A stretch of DNA of 64,000 bases, from the NCBI RefSeq assembly GCF_030676955.1, contig NZ_JAUUUU010000007.1, forward strand, positions 1-64,000, written 5' to 3'. Below the pieces are notes generated by a model. The model did no database searches. It saw only the letters and a program-made list of their open reading frames with translations, and was not told the DNA's origin. The translations under genes and the position numbers were made by a program. This DNA comes from Porticoccus litoralis. Lineage in GTDB: Bacteria > Pseudomonadota > Gammaproteobacteria > Pseudomonadales > Porticoccaceae. This document shows, piece after piece, positions 42,564 through 51,408 of the stretch. Each line of letters begins with the position of its first letter. Position 1 is the stretch's first letter.

Positions 42564-43769
42564 GTGGACACTAATGTGAAACCCTGGGATGTGATTGTCA
42601 TTGGCGCAGGCGCGGCTGGCTTAATGTGTGCCGCGGTGGCCGGACAGCGCGGCCGCCGGGTACTGGTGCTGGAACGGGCCAATAAACCGGGCAAGAAGAT
42701 CCTGATGTCCGGCGGCGGGCGCTGTAATTTCACAAACCTCTATACGGAGCCCGATAACTTCCTGTCCGAGAACCCCCATTTCTGCAAGTCGGCGCTGAGC
42801 CGCTATACCCAATGGGACTTTATTGAACTGGTCAATAAGCACGGTATCGCCTACCACGAGAAGACCCTTGGCCAGTTGTTCTGCGATCACCGCTCCCAGG
42901 ATATTCTCGATATGTTATTGGCGGAGTCAGATGCGGCGAGTGTACAGGTGAAGACCCGGTGCGAGATCCGCGAAGTGACTTGCGAGGAAGCCGATCAGGG
43001 CTTCCGGTTGCAGACCAGTCTTGGGGAGTTTCATGCCAACGCACTGGTGGTGGCCAGCGGTGGTTTGTCGGTGCCGACACTGGGCGGCTCCGACTTCGGT
43101 TACAGGCTGGCGCAGCAATTTGGCCATAGTCTGGTGCCGTTGCGACCAGCCTTGGTACCCTTTACCTTTAGCGACGGTTTTAAATTGCTGACAGAGAAGC
43201 TCTCTGGCTTGTCGGTGTCGGTCCGGGTGACCGCCGGCGGTAAATCTTTCCGGGAAAATCTTCTTTTTACCCACCGTGGGCTCAGTGGTCCGGCAGTTTT
43301 GCAAGTCTCCAGTTACTGGCGTGAAGGGGAGGAAGTGCACATTGACCTGCTTCCTGACACAGATGTGGCATCGTGGCTAATGGCTATGAAGTCGCAACAG
43401 CCGAGGACATTATTGCGCACCTTGCTGGTTAGGGAGTTGCCGCGCAAACTGGTTCAGGAATTACAGGCACTGTGGTGGTCAGAACGCGCGGAAACGCCCC
43501 TTGCGGAATGGCCGGACAAACAGTTGCTGGCGGTAGCGAAACAGCTAAATGGCTGGCAGTTAAAACCCTCCGGCACCGAGGGCTATCGCACCGCGGAAGT
43601 GACCCTGGGCGGTGTCGATACTCGGGAGGTATCCTCCAAAACCATGGAGAGCCAGTTGCGACCTGGCCTGTATTTTATTGGCGAGGTACTGGACATCACT
43701 GGCCATCTGGGGGGCTTTAATTTTCAATGGGCCTGGGCCTCCGGGGTAGCCGCCGGGCAAAGCGTTTGA
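42564..43769 (+). CDS. HI0933/BaiN-like NAD(P)/FAD-dependent oxidoreductase
   Basis: 401 residues from GTG 42564. FAD-binding start DVIVIGAGAAGLMCA and a second conserved NKPGKKILMSGGGRCNFTN, then the family's ALVVASGGLSVPTLGGSDFG and closing GEVLDITGHLGGFNFQWAW. These unmistakable segments define the HI0933 flavoprotein family; physiological substrate unknown. It diverges from ppnP by 87 bp. Confidence 0.9.
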   Translation: MDTNVKPWDVIVIGAGAAGLMCAAVAGQRGRRVLVLERANKPGKKILMSGGGRCNFTNLYTEPDNFLSENPHFCKSALSRYTQWDFIELVNKHGIAYHEKTLGQLFCDHRSQDILDMLLAESDAASVQVKTRCEIREVTCEEADQGFRLQTSLGEFHANALVVASGGLSVPTLGGSDFGYRLAQQFGHSLVPLRPALVPFTFSDGFKLLTEKLSGLSVSVRVTAGGKSFRENLLFTHRGLSGPAVLQVSSYWREGEEVHIDLLPDTDVASWLMAMKSQQPRTLLRTLLVRELPRKLVQELQALWWSERAETPLAEWPDKQLLAVAKQLNGWQLKPSGTEGYRTAEVTLGGVDTREVSSKTMESQLRPGLYFIGEVLDITGHLGGFNFQWAWASGVAAGQSV

Positions 43770-43797
43770 GTGAGATAACTATTTCGGAAAGAGAGCA

Positions 43798-44082
43798 ATG
43801 TTGAAAGAAGAATTACTACAGGAAACAGCAAAAATTAGCTGGCAAGAGTTGCAAAAGTTTTTTGCCAATGGCTCCACCATTTACGTGGCGCCGGAACTGG
43901 ACCTGATCGATGTGGCCGGGGAAATCTGCCAGGACAACAAAGAGAAGGTTCAGTCTTGGATGGCCGCCGGACAGGTAGGGCAAGTTAGCGATGAACAGGC
44001 GGTAACCTGGTTGGAAACCGATGCCCTGGTGTGGTCAGTAGTCGTCAAGCCGTGGGTCTTGGTGCAGCCGGTCTGTAATTAA
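43798..44082 (+). CDS. DUF2288 family protein
   Basis: 94 residues: LLQETAKISWQELQKFFANG, VYVAPELDLIDVA-like (IYVAPELDLIDVAG) and WLETDALVWSVVVKPWVLVQ match the short DUF2288 family of proteobacteria, function unknown. It follows the flavoprotein gene by 28 bp on the same strand. Confidence 0.88.
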   Translation: MLKEELLQETAKISWQELQKFFANGSTIYVAPELDLIDVAGEICQDNKEKVQSWMAAGQVGQVSDEQAVTWLETDALVWSVVVKPWVLVQPVCN

Positions 44083-44104
44083 TATGTAAAGGATAATCAG
44101 TTGT

Positions 44105-44599
44105 ATGGAAACAAATATCGTTGCTAAAGGATTAGCTATCCAAATTCCAGATGAGCTGGATATTACCTACCAAACCTTACCTTTTTACGATGACCATGAA
44201 TTTTGTTTAGCCCGGTGGTTTAGCGAAAGTCTTCAATATGTCATGGCGATTAATAAATTGCCGGATGGGTGGCTGGACGCCGAGAAATGGATGGCGGGGT
44301 TTCAACGGGACATGAGGTCGCTATCAAAATGGGGCAGTTGTAAGGAAGGAAAATCTGAGGTCTTTGTATCTCCTGCTGGGTTAGCAATTAGTTCTCTGGA
44401 AATGTACTACGTCATAAAAGGTCAAGTGGGTGAAGAGCTTCAAAAAGGGACCTTAGTGCGAATTTTGCGCGACTTTGAACTGGCACCTCTGCCGGTGAAC
44501 ATCGTTTATTTTGGCGGGCGAAAGGCTAACGCCAAGATAAGGTCATTTATTGATCTGGCCGTTGAACGATTGAGGGCGAATCCCTTTATTGATCACTAG
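44105..44599 (+). CDS. Hypothetical protein with a LysR-effector-domain-like C-terminus
   Basis: 164 residues. Residues 1-83 (LPFYDDHEFCLARWFSES, DGWLDAEKWMAGFQRDMRSL) match nothing recognised. From about 88 the sequence follows the end of a LysR substrate-binding domain: AGLAISSLEMYYVIKGQVGE, ELQKGTLVRILRDFELAPLP and IRSFIDLAVERLRANP are the usual last two strands and helix. There is no helix-turn-helix. It looks like a fusion between an unknown gene and the 3' end of a lysR gene. Frame and start (23 bp after the DUF2288 gene) are intact, so a product may be made. Confidence 0.6.
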   Translation: METNIVAKGLAIQIPDELDITYQTLPFYDDHEFCLARWFSESLQYVMAINKLPDGWLDAEKWMAGFQRDMRSLSKWGSCKEGKSEVFVSPAGLAISSLEMYYVIKGQVGEELQKGTLVRILRDFELAPLPVNIVYFGGRKANAKIRSFIDLAVERLRANPFIDH

Positions 44600-44623
44600 T
44601 ATCGGTAAGCAGGGCCGCAGATT

Positions 44624-45163
44624 TCACCGAAACCAGTTTTCAGGGCTGATACTCAGCGTGGTGATGTCATTGCCAAACCACATCATGCCGTCTTGAATGG
44701 TGGCCTGCAGAGACATGTTGCGTTCTGCCAGGGAGGTTAATGATGCGGTGTCCTGCGGGGAAAAATAGTACACCTCGAGATTATCGAAGCGGCTCAGCTT
44801 GGGGGCGATATTTTGCCACCACTGCTCTGCAGTACGTGCGCCATAGGGGTAGATGAGTACGGTGTCGGCCCTGTTGCAGGCTTTGCGGATACGTCGCTCA
44901 TCCGGCTGTCCCACCTCAATCCACAGCTCGATATCTCCCTGCAGGTTTTTCTGCCACAGGTCCGGCTCTTCATCGTTGGACAGTCCCCGGCAAAATTGCA
45001 GCTGTGGGTTGGCATTCAGTGCAAAAGCCAGCAGGCGAACCATCATGCGCTCATCGGTTTCCGAGGGGTGACGAGCAATGGTGAGGGCGTGTGTGTGGTA
45101 ATAACCGCGATCCATATTGGATACGGCTAACTCGGCTTTGAACACAGTGGCTTTCAGGGCCAT
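44624..45163 (-). CDS. yaeQ: YaeQ family protein
   Basis: 179 residues: MALKATVFKAELAVSNMDRG, ERMMVRLLAFALNANPQLQF, DEEPDLWQKNLQGDIELWIE and the DTVLIYPYG strand are characteristic. The family has a PD-(D/E)xK nuclease-like fold; the LWIEVG region holds the candidate acidic residue. Biological role not established. Confidence 0.93.
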   Translation of the reverse strand: MALKATVFKAELAVSNMDRGYYHTHALTIARHPSETDERMMVRLLAFALNANPQLQFCRGLSNDEEPDLWQKNLQGDIELWIEVGQPDERRIRKACNRADTVLIYPYGARTAEQWWQNIAPKLSRFDNLEVYYFSPQDTASLTSLAERNMSLQATIQDGMMWFGNDITTLSISPENWFR

Positions 45164-45248
45164 GCACGCAGCACTCTAGGTAATATTCGTGGGCTCTTGA
45201 GGCGCTGGTGGACAGCGCCTACTCAAGTGGTGAAAGGGGTCGAGGTTA

Positions 45249-45665
45249 TCAGGTGATAATGCCGGAACCACTCAGTCCGCCGGGGCCGCCCATACCACCC
45301 ATGCCGCCCATACCACCCATGCCGCCATCCTGGCCGGGTACAACAATTTTTGAGGCCTGTTCACGGCGCAGTTCTTCCAGCTCTCTGGCTGTGCGTTCAA
45401 CTGCGGCTTCGGCTTCGGCACCAAATTTTTCTGCCGCGTCACCAATGCTGGTGGCCTCGATCAGGAAGTTGATGGGCAGCGCACCCATGGGGCTCATCAC
45501 CTGGGTGGAACCCATGTAGGCAATTTCGCGGTTGGGGTCGCGCTCGCCGTCGGCGGTGACCGGAGTCAGGCGACGGATGCTACCGACCTTCTGGTCGGTG
45601 AAAATTTCTTCCAGGTACAGCTCGTCTGGATTCATGCTGGCGTCAAATTTTTTGGAATCACTCAT
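45249..45665 (-). CDS. Conserved protein with Gly-Met repeat tail
   Basis: 138 residues. Conserved body (LYLEEIFTDQKVGSIRRLTP, MGALPINFLIEATSIGDAAE) followed by a helix (EAAVERTARELEELRREQAS) and a GGM-GGM-GGM tail (about 115-128) encoded by a short tandem repeat near 45290-45330. Related proteins of pseudomonads share the body and a Gly-rich end (from memory); no function is known. No signal peptide. Confidence 0.75.
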   Translation of the reverse strand: MSDSKKFDASMNPDELYLEEIFTDQKVGSIRRLTPVTADGERDPNREIAYMGSTQVMSPMGALPINFLIEATSIGDAAEKFGAEAEAAVERTARELEELRREQASKIVVPGQDGGMGGMGGMGGMGGPGGLSGSGIIT

Positions 45666-45724
45666 GCTATTTATTCAGTTGTTGATCGTTGGGGCGGACA
45701 CCCTACCAGATTTTCCACAGGTCG

Positions 45725-46618
45725 TCAGGGTGCGGTGATCTGGGACTTGAGGGTTTCCACCAGTGCATTGGCCGCAGAGGATAATGGGTAGCGGCGACGT
45801 GTCAAAATGCCCACCTGACGCTTGACTACCGGGTCAGTCAGTGGCCGGCTTTCTGCACCCAGCAGCTGCATTTGCTGAATAGCCAATGAGGGAACTACGC
45901 TGATGCCGAGTCCATTGGCGACCATAGAGCCAATAGATGCCAGTTGGTGGGCTTCAAACTCGACGGTCAGGTGTATGCCGCAACTGTCAGTGGTGTCGTC
46001 AATCATCTGCCGCATGGCTGAGGGTCGTTGCAGGGTAACAAAGGGGTAGTTCTGAAGCTCTGCCCAGCGGATCGTTTTTTGTTTCAGCAGCGGGTGGTCC
46101 TGGGGCGTGACCACAAAAAAACTGTCTTCAAATAGTGGTTCGAAATGCAGGTCTTCAGACTCTTCCAGGTCGAAGGTGACCCCGACCTCCACGCGACCTT
46201 TGCGCACCATGTCGATCACTTCCTCAGCCACCACATCCTGCACGGTAATGTTGATATCCGGAAACTGATCCCGGTAGTGGTGCAATGCCTTGGGCAACTT
46301 GCTGATGGAGAAGGACGCCATGGTAGCGATACTCAGTTTGCCACGACGCATGGCAAACAGGTTATGCAGGTCGGTGAGGGCGTTATCCCAGTCGGCCAGC
46401 AGGCGCTGCGCCACTGGCAGGAAAGCTTCGCCTTCCGGAGTGAGTGACAGGGTGCGGGTCGTGCGTGCCAGCAGCTTGCCACCGACCACTTCTTCCATGT
46501 TTTTCAGGGCAATACTTAGTGCGGGCTGGGACAGGTGCAGGCGCTCCCCGGCTTCCGCAAAATTGCGCGTTTGAGCAACGGTCACAAATGCCTTGAGTTG
46601 TTTAATGGTGATATCCAT
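45725..46618 (-). CDS. LysR-family regulator of the ketone-body operon
   Basis: 297 residues. Helix-turn-helix FAEAGERLHLSQPALSIALK, then a two-lobe effector domain ending TLKSQITAP. Divergent from scoA-scoB-bdhA with 152 bp between, the usual arrangement for a LysR activator and its target. The intergenic palindrome at 46645-46660 is a candidate site. Its effector may be a ketone-body or short acyl-CoA metabolite (inference). Confidence 0.88.
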   Translation of the reverse strand: MDITIKQLKAFVTVAQTRNFAEAGERLHLSQPALSIALKNMEEVVGGKLLARTTRTLSLTPEGEAFLPVAQRLLADWDNALTDLHNLFAMRRGKLSIATMASFSISKLPKALHHYRDQFPDINITVQDVVAEEVIDMVRKGRVEVGVTFDLEESEDLHFEPLFEDSFFVVTPQDHPLLKQKTIRWAELQNYPFVTLQRPSAMRQMIDDTTDSCGIHLTVEFEAHQLASIGSMVANGLGISVVPSLAIQQMQLLGAESRPLTDPVVKRQVGILTRRRYPLSSAANALVETLKSQITAP

Positions 46619-46644
46619 GTGTCCACTTCTATTTATAAGGGGGG

Positions 46645-46660
46645 TTAATCATTTGATTAA
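46645..46660. promoter_or_regulatory. Candidate LysR operator
   Basis: TTAATCATTTGATTAA is a near-perfect 16-bp palindrome with T-N11-A geometry, 27 bp upstream of the LysR start and 111 bp upstream of scoA. This is where LysR regulators commonly bind for autoregulation and activation. Confidence 0.5.
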
Positions 46661-46770
46661 AATTTTACGCTTGATAAATATATTGCGCTATAGGATGCTT
46701 TAACGGTTTTGCAGGCCAGATGTATTGTCTGCGGGGTAAATCATAAAAAACGATTGAGGAGAAAAAGTTC

Positions 46771-47472
46771 ATGGCGGGTTTCGATAAGGTGGTGAGCACC
46801 TACGAAGAAGCGATGGCAGGTCTCGAAGATGGCATGACCGTGATTGCTGGCGGTTTTGGTATTTGTGGTATTCCCGAAAATCTGATCAAGCAGATCAAGA
46901 AAATGGGCACCAAGGACCTCACTATTGTTTCCAACAACTGTGGTATTGATGGATTTGGTCTGGGTATTCTGCTGGAAGATCGTCAGATCAAGAAAATGGT
47001 CTCTTCCTATGTGGGTGAGAACAAATTGTTTGAAGAGCAACTGCTCTCTGGCCAGCTGGAAGTGGAATTGACGCCCCAGGGCACTCTGGCAGAAAAAATG
47101 CGCGCTGCGGGCGCTGGCATTCCTGCGTTCTACACGGCCACCGGTTACGGTACCGATATTGGTGAAGGCAAGGATGTGCGCGAGTTTGACGGCCGAAAAT
47201 ACATTTTGGAAGAGTCTATTCAGGGCGATTTTTCCATTGTTAAAGCGTGGAAAGCAGACCGTTACGGTAACGCGATCTACCGCAACACAGCCATGAACTT
47301 CAACCCCATGGCCGCCACCGCTGGCAAGATCTGCGTGATGGAAGTGGAAGAGATTGTTGAACCTGGCGAACTGGACCCGATGTATGTACATACCCCCGGT
47401 ATTTACGTAGATCGTCTGATTCAGGGTACGTTTGAAAAACGTATTGAAATCCGCACCGTTCGCGAAGGTTAA
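46771..47472 (+). CDS. scoA: 3-oxoacid CoA-transferase subunit A
   Basis: 233 residues. Alpha subunit of succinyl-CoA:acetoacetate CoA-transferase, which activates acetoacetate. IAGGFGICGIPENLIKQI, SNNCGIDGFGLGILLEDRQI and TYVGENKLFEEQ-like SSYVGENKLFEEQLLSG are typical. GAGGAG lies upstream of the ATG. Fourteen bp before scoB. Confidence 0.93.
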   Translation: MAGFDKVVSTYEEAMAGLEDGMTVIAGGFGICGIPENLIKQIKKMGTKDLTIVSNNCGIDGFGLGILLEDRQIKKMVSSYVGENKLFEEQLLSGQLEVELTPQGTLAEKMRAAGAGIPAFYTATGYGTDIGEGKDVREFDGRKYILEESIQGDFSIVKAWKADRYGNAIYRNTAMNFNPMAATAGKICVMEVEEIVEPGELDPMYVHTPGIYVDRLIQGTFEKRIEIRTVREG

Positions 47473-47486
47473 GAGGAGAGACAATC

Positions 47487-48143
47487 ATGGCACTTTCTCG
47501 TGATCAAATGGCTATCCGTGTTGCCCGCGAGCTACAGGATGGTTACTACGTAAACCTCGGTATTGGTATCCCCACGCTGGTGGCGAACCATGTGCCGGAA
47601 GGTATGGAAGTTATGCTGCAGTCCGAAAACGGCCTGCTGGGTATGGGGCCGTTCCCAACAGAAGATCAGGTTGATCCCGATCTGATCAATGCCGGTAAGC
47701 AGACTGTAACCACGGCTACTGGTGCTTCCATTTTCTCATCGGCTGAGTCCTTCGCCATGATCCGCGGTGGTCATGTGGACCTGACCGTGCTTGGCGCGTT
47801 CGAAGTGGACGTGAACGGCAACATAGCTTCCTGGATGATTCCCGGTAAGCTGGTAAAAGGTATGGGCGGCGCAATGGACCTGGTAGCCGGTGCCGATAAC
47901 ATCATCGTGTTGATGACCCACGCCGACAAATACGGTAACTCCAAGCTGCTGCCGGAGTGTACCTTGCCATTGACCGGTGCGGGCTGTATCAAGAATGTAC
48001 TGACCGACCTGGCTTTCATTCAGATCTATGATGGCAAGTTCCACCTGGTGGAGCGTGCGCCTGGCGTATCTGTTGAAGAGATCGTGGAAAAGACTGGCGG
48101 TGAGCTGGTTGTTCCCGACAACGTGCCGGAAATGCAGTTCTGA
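47487..48143 (+). CDS. scoB: 3-oxoacid CoA-transferase subunit B
   Basis: 218 residues. Beta subunit holding the catalytic glutamate in QSENGLLGMGP. GYYVNLGIGIPTLVANHVPEG and GAMDLVAGADNIIVLMTH are family marks. AGGAGAG lies eight bases upstream. With scoA it makes acetoacetyl-CoA for thiolysis. Confidence 0.93.
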   Translation: MALSRDQMAIRVARELQDGYYVNLGIGIPTLVANHVPEGMEVMLQSENGLLGMGPFPTEDQVDPDLINAGKQTVTTATGASIFSSAESFAMIRGGHVDLTVLGAFEVDVNGNIASWMIPGKLVKGMGGAMDLVAGADNIIVLMTHADKYGNSKLLPECTLPLTGAGCIKNVLTDLAFIQIYDGKFHLVERAPGVSVEEIVEKTGGELVVPDNVPEMQF

Positions 48144-48158
48144 TTCTCTGGCGCTGTC

Positions 48159-48189
48159 AAAAAAGGCTCCCTGTTGGGGGCCTTTTTTT
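48159..48189 (+). terminator. Terminator-like hairpin after scoB
   Basis: AAAAAAGGCTCCC, TGTT, GGGGGCCTTTTTTT: stem with a G-T/G bulge and a seven-T tail. It may end or attenuate the scoAB transcript before bdhA, whose start is 146 bp further on. Confidence 0.75.
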
Positions 48190-48334
48190 ATGCCTGTCGT
48201 CGGCAGCAAAGGCTTTTTTGTATTGCCGGCTGAATGGCTTAAACTGTTTGCTCCCATAGATTTTGCAATCGTCAATCCAATTGTTCGCCCACCATCTACC
48301 CCGGGCTGACACCATTCATTTCGTGAGGTGATTT

Positions 48335-49117
48335 ATGTTGAAAGGTAAAACTGCATTGGTGACTGGTTCCAGCAGTGGCATTGGCTATGCCATGGCTGAG
48401 CGTCTGGCAGATGCCGGTGCCAATATTGTGTTACACGGTCTGATGGACCCTGCAGAAGGCGCTGCCCTGGGGAAGGAGTTTGAGTCCCGCTTTGGTGTCG
48501 AGTGTCTGTTCAGCGATGCTGATATTTCCACTGCCGAGGGTAACGAAGCGCTGGTTAATGCCTCGCTGGAAAAGTTTGGTCAGGTGGACATTCTCATCAA
48601 CAACGCCGGCATTCAGTTCACCGCCTCGGTTGAAGATTTTCCCGTGGCGAAGTGGGATGCCATCATCGCCATCAACCTCAGTTCCGCATTTCACACCACA
48701 CGCCTGCTGGTGCCCGGCATGCAGGCGCGTGGCTGGGGCCGCATTATCAATATTGCTTCCGTACACGGCCTGGTGGCTTCCCTGCAGAAGGCAGCTTATG
48801 TTGCGGCCAAGCACGGCATTGTCGGCCTCACCAAGGTGGTGGCGCTGGAGAACGCAGAAAAAGGTGTCACCGCCAATGCTATCTGCCCGGGTTGGGTGGA
48901 TACCGAACTGGTGGCGGCCCAATTTCAAGCAACTGCGGATCGGGATGGCGTCAGCTTCGAAGAGGGCAAGCGGCGCACCATTATTGCCAAACAGCCGGTG
49001 CCCAAGGCGACCCAGCCCTCTGCTCTGGGTGACCTGGCGGTGTTTCTGTGCTCAGATGCCGCTGCCACCATTACCGGTGCAAGCCTGCCCGTAGATGGTG
49101 GTTGGACCGCCCAGTAA
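48335..49117 (+). CDS. bdhA: 3-hydroxybutyrate dehydrogenase
   Basis: 260-residue SDR. KTALVTGSSSGIGYAMAERL (TGxxxGIG), LINNAGIQFTASVEDFP, a serine in NIASVHGLVAS, and YVAAKHG for the YxxxK motif. NAICPGWVDTELV and the conserved C-terminus GASLPVDGGWTAQ are those of D-3-hydroxybutyrate dehydrogenase. It oxidises 3-hydroxybutyrate to acetoacetate, the substrate of the CoA-transferase encoded upstream. Suggests use of polyhydroxybutyrate monomers or external ketone bodies. Confidence 0.92.
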   Translation: MLKGKTALVTGSSSGIGYAMAERLADAGANIVLHGLMDPAEGAALGKEFESRFGVECLFSDADISTAEGNEALVNASLEKFGQVDILINNAGIQFTASVEDFPVAKWDAIIAINLSSAFHTTRLLVPGMQARGWGRIINIASVHGLVASLQKAAYVAAKHGIVGLTKVVALENAEKGVTANAICPGWVDTELVAAQFQATADRDGVSFEEGKRRTIIAKQPVPKATQPSALGDLAVFLCSDAAATITGASLPVDGGWTAQ

Positions 49118-49219
49118 AGCCATTCTGCGGGCAGTCAGAGAGGGTTTGCTGTAGAATCCGCGGCTTCCATTAATTCGGGTGCTGTGCGTTGAAGTGCGGT
49201 GCCAGTCAACAGGTCAGGT

Positions 49220-50536
49220 ATGTCAGGCAAAGTTGGATTTATCTCTCTCGGCTGCCCCAAGGCGCTGGTGGACTCTGAACGTATTCTCACCCAACTGCGG
49301 TTGGAAGGTTACGAAGTGTCTCCAAGTTATGAGAATGCCGATGTGGTGGTGGTTAATACCTGCGGCTTTCTCGATAGTGCCAAACAGGAATCCCTGGATG
49401 CCATCGGCGAAGCCATGGCGGAAAACGGTCGGGTGATTGTGACCGGCTGCATGGGTGGTGACGAAAAAGCCATTCGCGATGTTCATCCGGGCGTGTTGGC
49501 GGTTTCCGGCCCCCATCAATACGAGGCGGTGGTCGGCGCTGTGCACGAATACGTGCCACCCAGTGCCGAGCACAACCCCTATGTGGACCTGGTGCCGCAG
49601 CAGGGCGTCAAGCTGACACCGCGCCACTATTCTTACCTGAAAATTTCCGAGGGCTGCAACCACCGTTGCAGCTTCTGCATTATCCCTTCCATTCGCGGCG
49701 ATCTGGTGAGCCGACCCATCGGCAATGTGATGGATGAAGCAGAGCGCCTGGTGAATGCGGGTACCAAAGAGTTGCTGGTGATCTCTCAGGACACCAGCGC
49801 CTATGGTGTGGATGTGAAATTCCGCACCGGCTTCTGGCAGGGCAAGCCAGTGAAGACCCATATGCAGCAACTATGTGAAGCCCTGGGTGAGCTGGGGGTA
49901 TGGGTGCGTCTGCATTATGTCTATCCCTATCCCCATGTGGACAATGTGTTACCGCTGATGGCGGAGGGCAAGATTCTTCCCTATCTGGACATTCCCTTTC
50001 AGCACGCTCACCCAGAGGTGCTGAAGGCAATGAAGCGTCCGGCCAATGAGGAAAAGGTACTGGAGCGGATTCGCCGTTGGCGGGAAATCTGCCCCGACCT
50101 GACATTGCGCAGTACCTTTATTGTTGGCTTCCCGGGTGAGACCGAGGAGCATTTTCAGTACCTGCTGGACTGGTTGCAGGAAGCTCAGCTCGACCGCGTT
50201 GGTTGTTTCAAATACGAGGCGGTGGACGGTGCTCCGGCCAACGAGCTTCCCGGTGCTGTGCCGGAAGCGGTGAAGCAGGATCGCTGGGAGCGCTTTATGG
50301 AAACCCAGCAGGCCATCAGTGCAGAGCGTTTACAGCGCAAGGTCGGCAGCACCATTGAGGTATTGATTGACGAAGTCGATGACGAAGGCGCCATTGGCCG
50401 CTCCAGTGCCGATGCGCCGGAGATCGACGGCAATGTATTCCTGGATGGCGAATTTGGTCTACAGCCCGGTGACTTGGTGAAAGCCCGGGTGGTCGAGGCG
50501 GAAGAGTACGATCTGGTAGCGGAGTTGATCTCGTAG
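49220..50536 (+). CDS. rimO: Ribosomal protein S12 methylthiotransferase RimO
   Basis: 438 residues from ATG 49220 (AGGTCAGGT upstream; a GTG at 49199 is less likely). Radical-SAM methylthiotransferase modifying Asp88 of S12. N-terminal UPF0004 domain with GFISLGCPKALVDSER and VVNTCGFLDSAKQESLDAIG, radical-SAM CNHRCSFC, and a C-terminal TRAM domain. Length as in E. coli (441). Confidence 0.96.
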   Translation: MSGKVGFISLGCPKALVDSERILTQLRLEGYEVSPSYENADVVVVNTCGFLDSAKQESLDAIGEAMAENGRVIVTGCMGGDEKAIRDVHPGVLAVSGPHQYEAVVGAVHEYVPPSAEHNPYVDLVPQQGVKLTPRHYSYLKISEGCNHRCSFCIIPSIRGDLVSRPIGNVMDEAERLVNAGTKELLVISQDTSAYGVDVKFRTGFWQGKPVKTHMQQLCEALGELGVWVRLHYVYPYPHVDNVLPLMAEGKILPYLDIPFQHAHPEVLKAMKRPANEEKVLERIRRWREICPDLTLRSTFIVGFPGETEEHFQYLLDWLQEAQLDRVGCFKYEAVDGAPANELPGAVPEAVKQDRWERFMETQQAISAERLQRKVGSTIEVLIDEVDDEGAIGRSSADAPEIDGNVFLDGEFGLQPGDLVKARVVEAEEYDLVAELIS

Positions 50537-50566
50537 TTTTAGTTGTTGCTAACAAAACAGGGCAAT

Positions 50567-50598
50567 AAAAAAGGCCAGCTGGAAAGCTGGCCTTTTTT
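50567..50598. terminator. Bidirectional terminator between rimO and slyD
   Basis: AAAAAAGGCCAGCT, GGAA, AGCTGGCCTTTTTT: 14-bp near-perfect stem with A and T tracts on either side, between converging genes. Confidence 0.92.
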
Positions 50599-50614
50599 AT
50601 GGGGGTGAGCAGAC

Positions 50615-51097
50615 TTAGTGCTGGTGTCCGCCGGCACCGTGAACATGGCCATGGGCCAGTTCTTCTTCGCTGGCTTCACGGACAGTTTCAATCTTCACGT
50701 CAAAGGTCAGGTCTTTGCCCGCCAACGGGTGGTTGCCATCAACGGTGACTGTTTCGTCAGAGGCGGCGGTTACCACTACGGATACGGGGCCGGAGGGGGT
50801 TTGCGCTTCAAAACGCATGCCCGGGTTCACTTCTTCGATACCCTGGAATGCTTCGCGTGGCACTTCCTGTACCAGGTGATCCTGGTACTCACCATAGGCG
50901 TCCGCAGCTGGAACGGTGACTTTCATGGAGTCGCCTTCAGTTTTGCCTTCCATCGCCTGTTCAAGGCCAGGAATAATATTTTTGTGGCCATGAATATAGG
51001 CCAGAGGTGCATCATCGGTAGACGAATCCAGCTGAACGCCTTCCTCGTCGGTGAGTGTGTAATGAAAGAGCACGACGGCGTTTTCAGTGATATTCAT
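50615..51097 (-). CDS. slyD: FKBP-type peptidyl-prolyl isomerase SlyD
   Basis: 160 residues. VLFHYTLTDEEGVQLDSS, YIHGHKNIIPGLEQAMEGKT, DAYGEYQDHLVQEVPREAF with the insert-in-flap domain, and DGNHPLAGKDLTFDVKIETV. The His-rich tail HGHVHGAGGHQH is suited to nickel or zinc. This copy keeps more FKBP active-site residues than the paralog at 35515. Cytosolic folding helper and metal chaperone. Confidence 0.93.
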   Translation of the reverse strand: MNITENAVVLFHYTLTDEEGVQLDSSTDDAPLAYIHGHKNIIPGLEQAMEGKTEGDSMKVTVPAADAYGEYQDHLVQEVPREAFQGIEEVNPGMRFEAQTPSGPVSVVVTAASDETVTVDGNHPLAGKDLTFDVKIETVREASEEELAHGHVHGAGGHQH

Positions 51098-51361
51098 TTG
51101 GATACCTTCTACTGGAGATGAATTTCTAATGAGGGAGGCATTATCCGTGATGAGATTCCATTTGCCAAGGAAGGGGGGTGCTAGAGACTTTTTTCCAATT
51201 TTTTTGACCGAGCAAGGCCTTTATGGTCACTTCATCTGGTAACCGAGTCAGGATTTTCCCGTGACGATTTTTCGTTGTTTGTCAAAGAGCGTTGCCTGCG
51301 GCGGGCTGGCGGCTGAGTGGCTGCTAGCAATGGGTTGGAATATCAGATCGATTTTTAGAAA
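51098..51361. other. Intergenic region upstream of nrdJa, no gene seen
   Basis: 264 bp between divergent genes. No coding frame with protein character. The control region of the reductase genes follows at 51362. Confidence 0.5.
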
Positions 51362-51408
51362 CTACTACCTATAGTGGTTGCTCTGGCCAACAGCACTAGA
51401 TATTGTAT
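51362..51408 (+). promoter_or_regulatory. Paired NrdR boxes upstream of the class II ribonucleotide reductase
   Basis: Box 1 CTACTACCTATAGTGG (51362-51377) and box 2 GCACTAGATATTGTAT (51393-51408) both fit the NrdR consensus ACACWATATATWGTGT, box 2 better. Their starts are 31 bp apart, three helical turns, as usual for this repressor. Box 2 overlaps a candidate -10 element TATACT (51406-51411), so NrdR binding would block polymerase when dATP is high. Confidence 0.8.

Noticed and set aside
45291..45330. Short direct repeats as a CRISPR array
   Set aside because: The 9-bp units are in-frame GGM codons inside a protein gene, without spacers.
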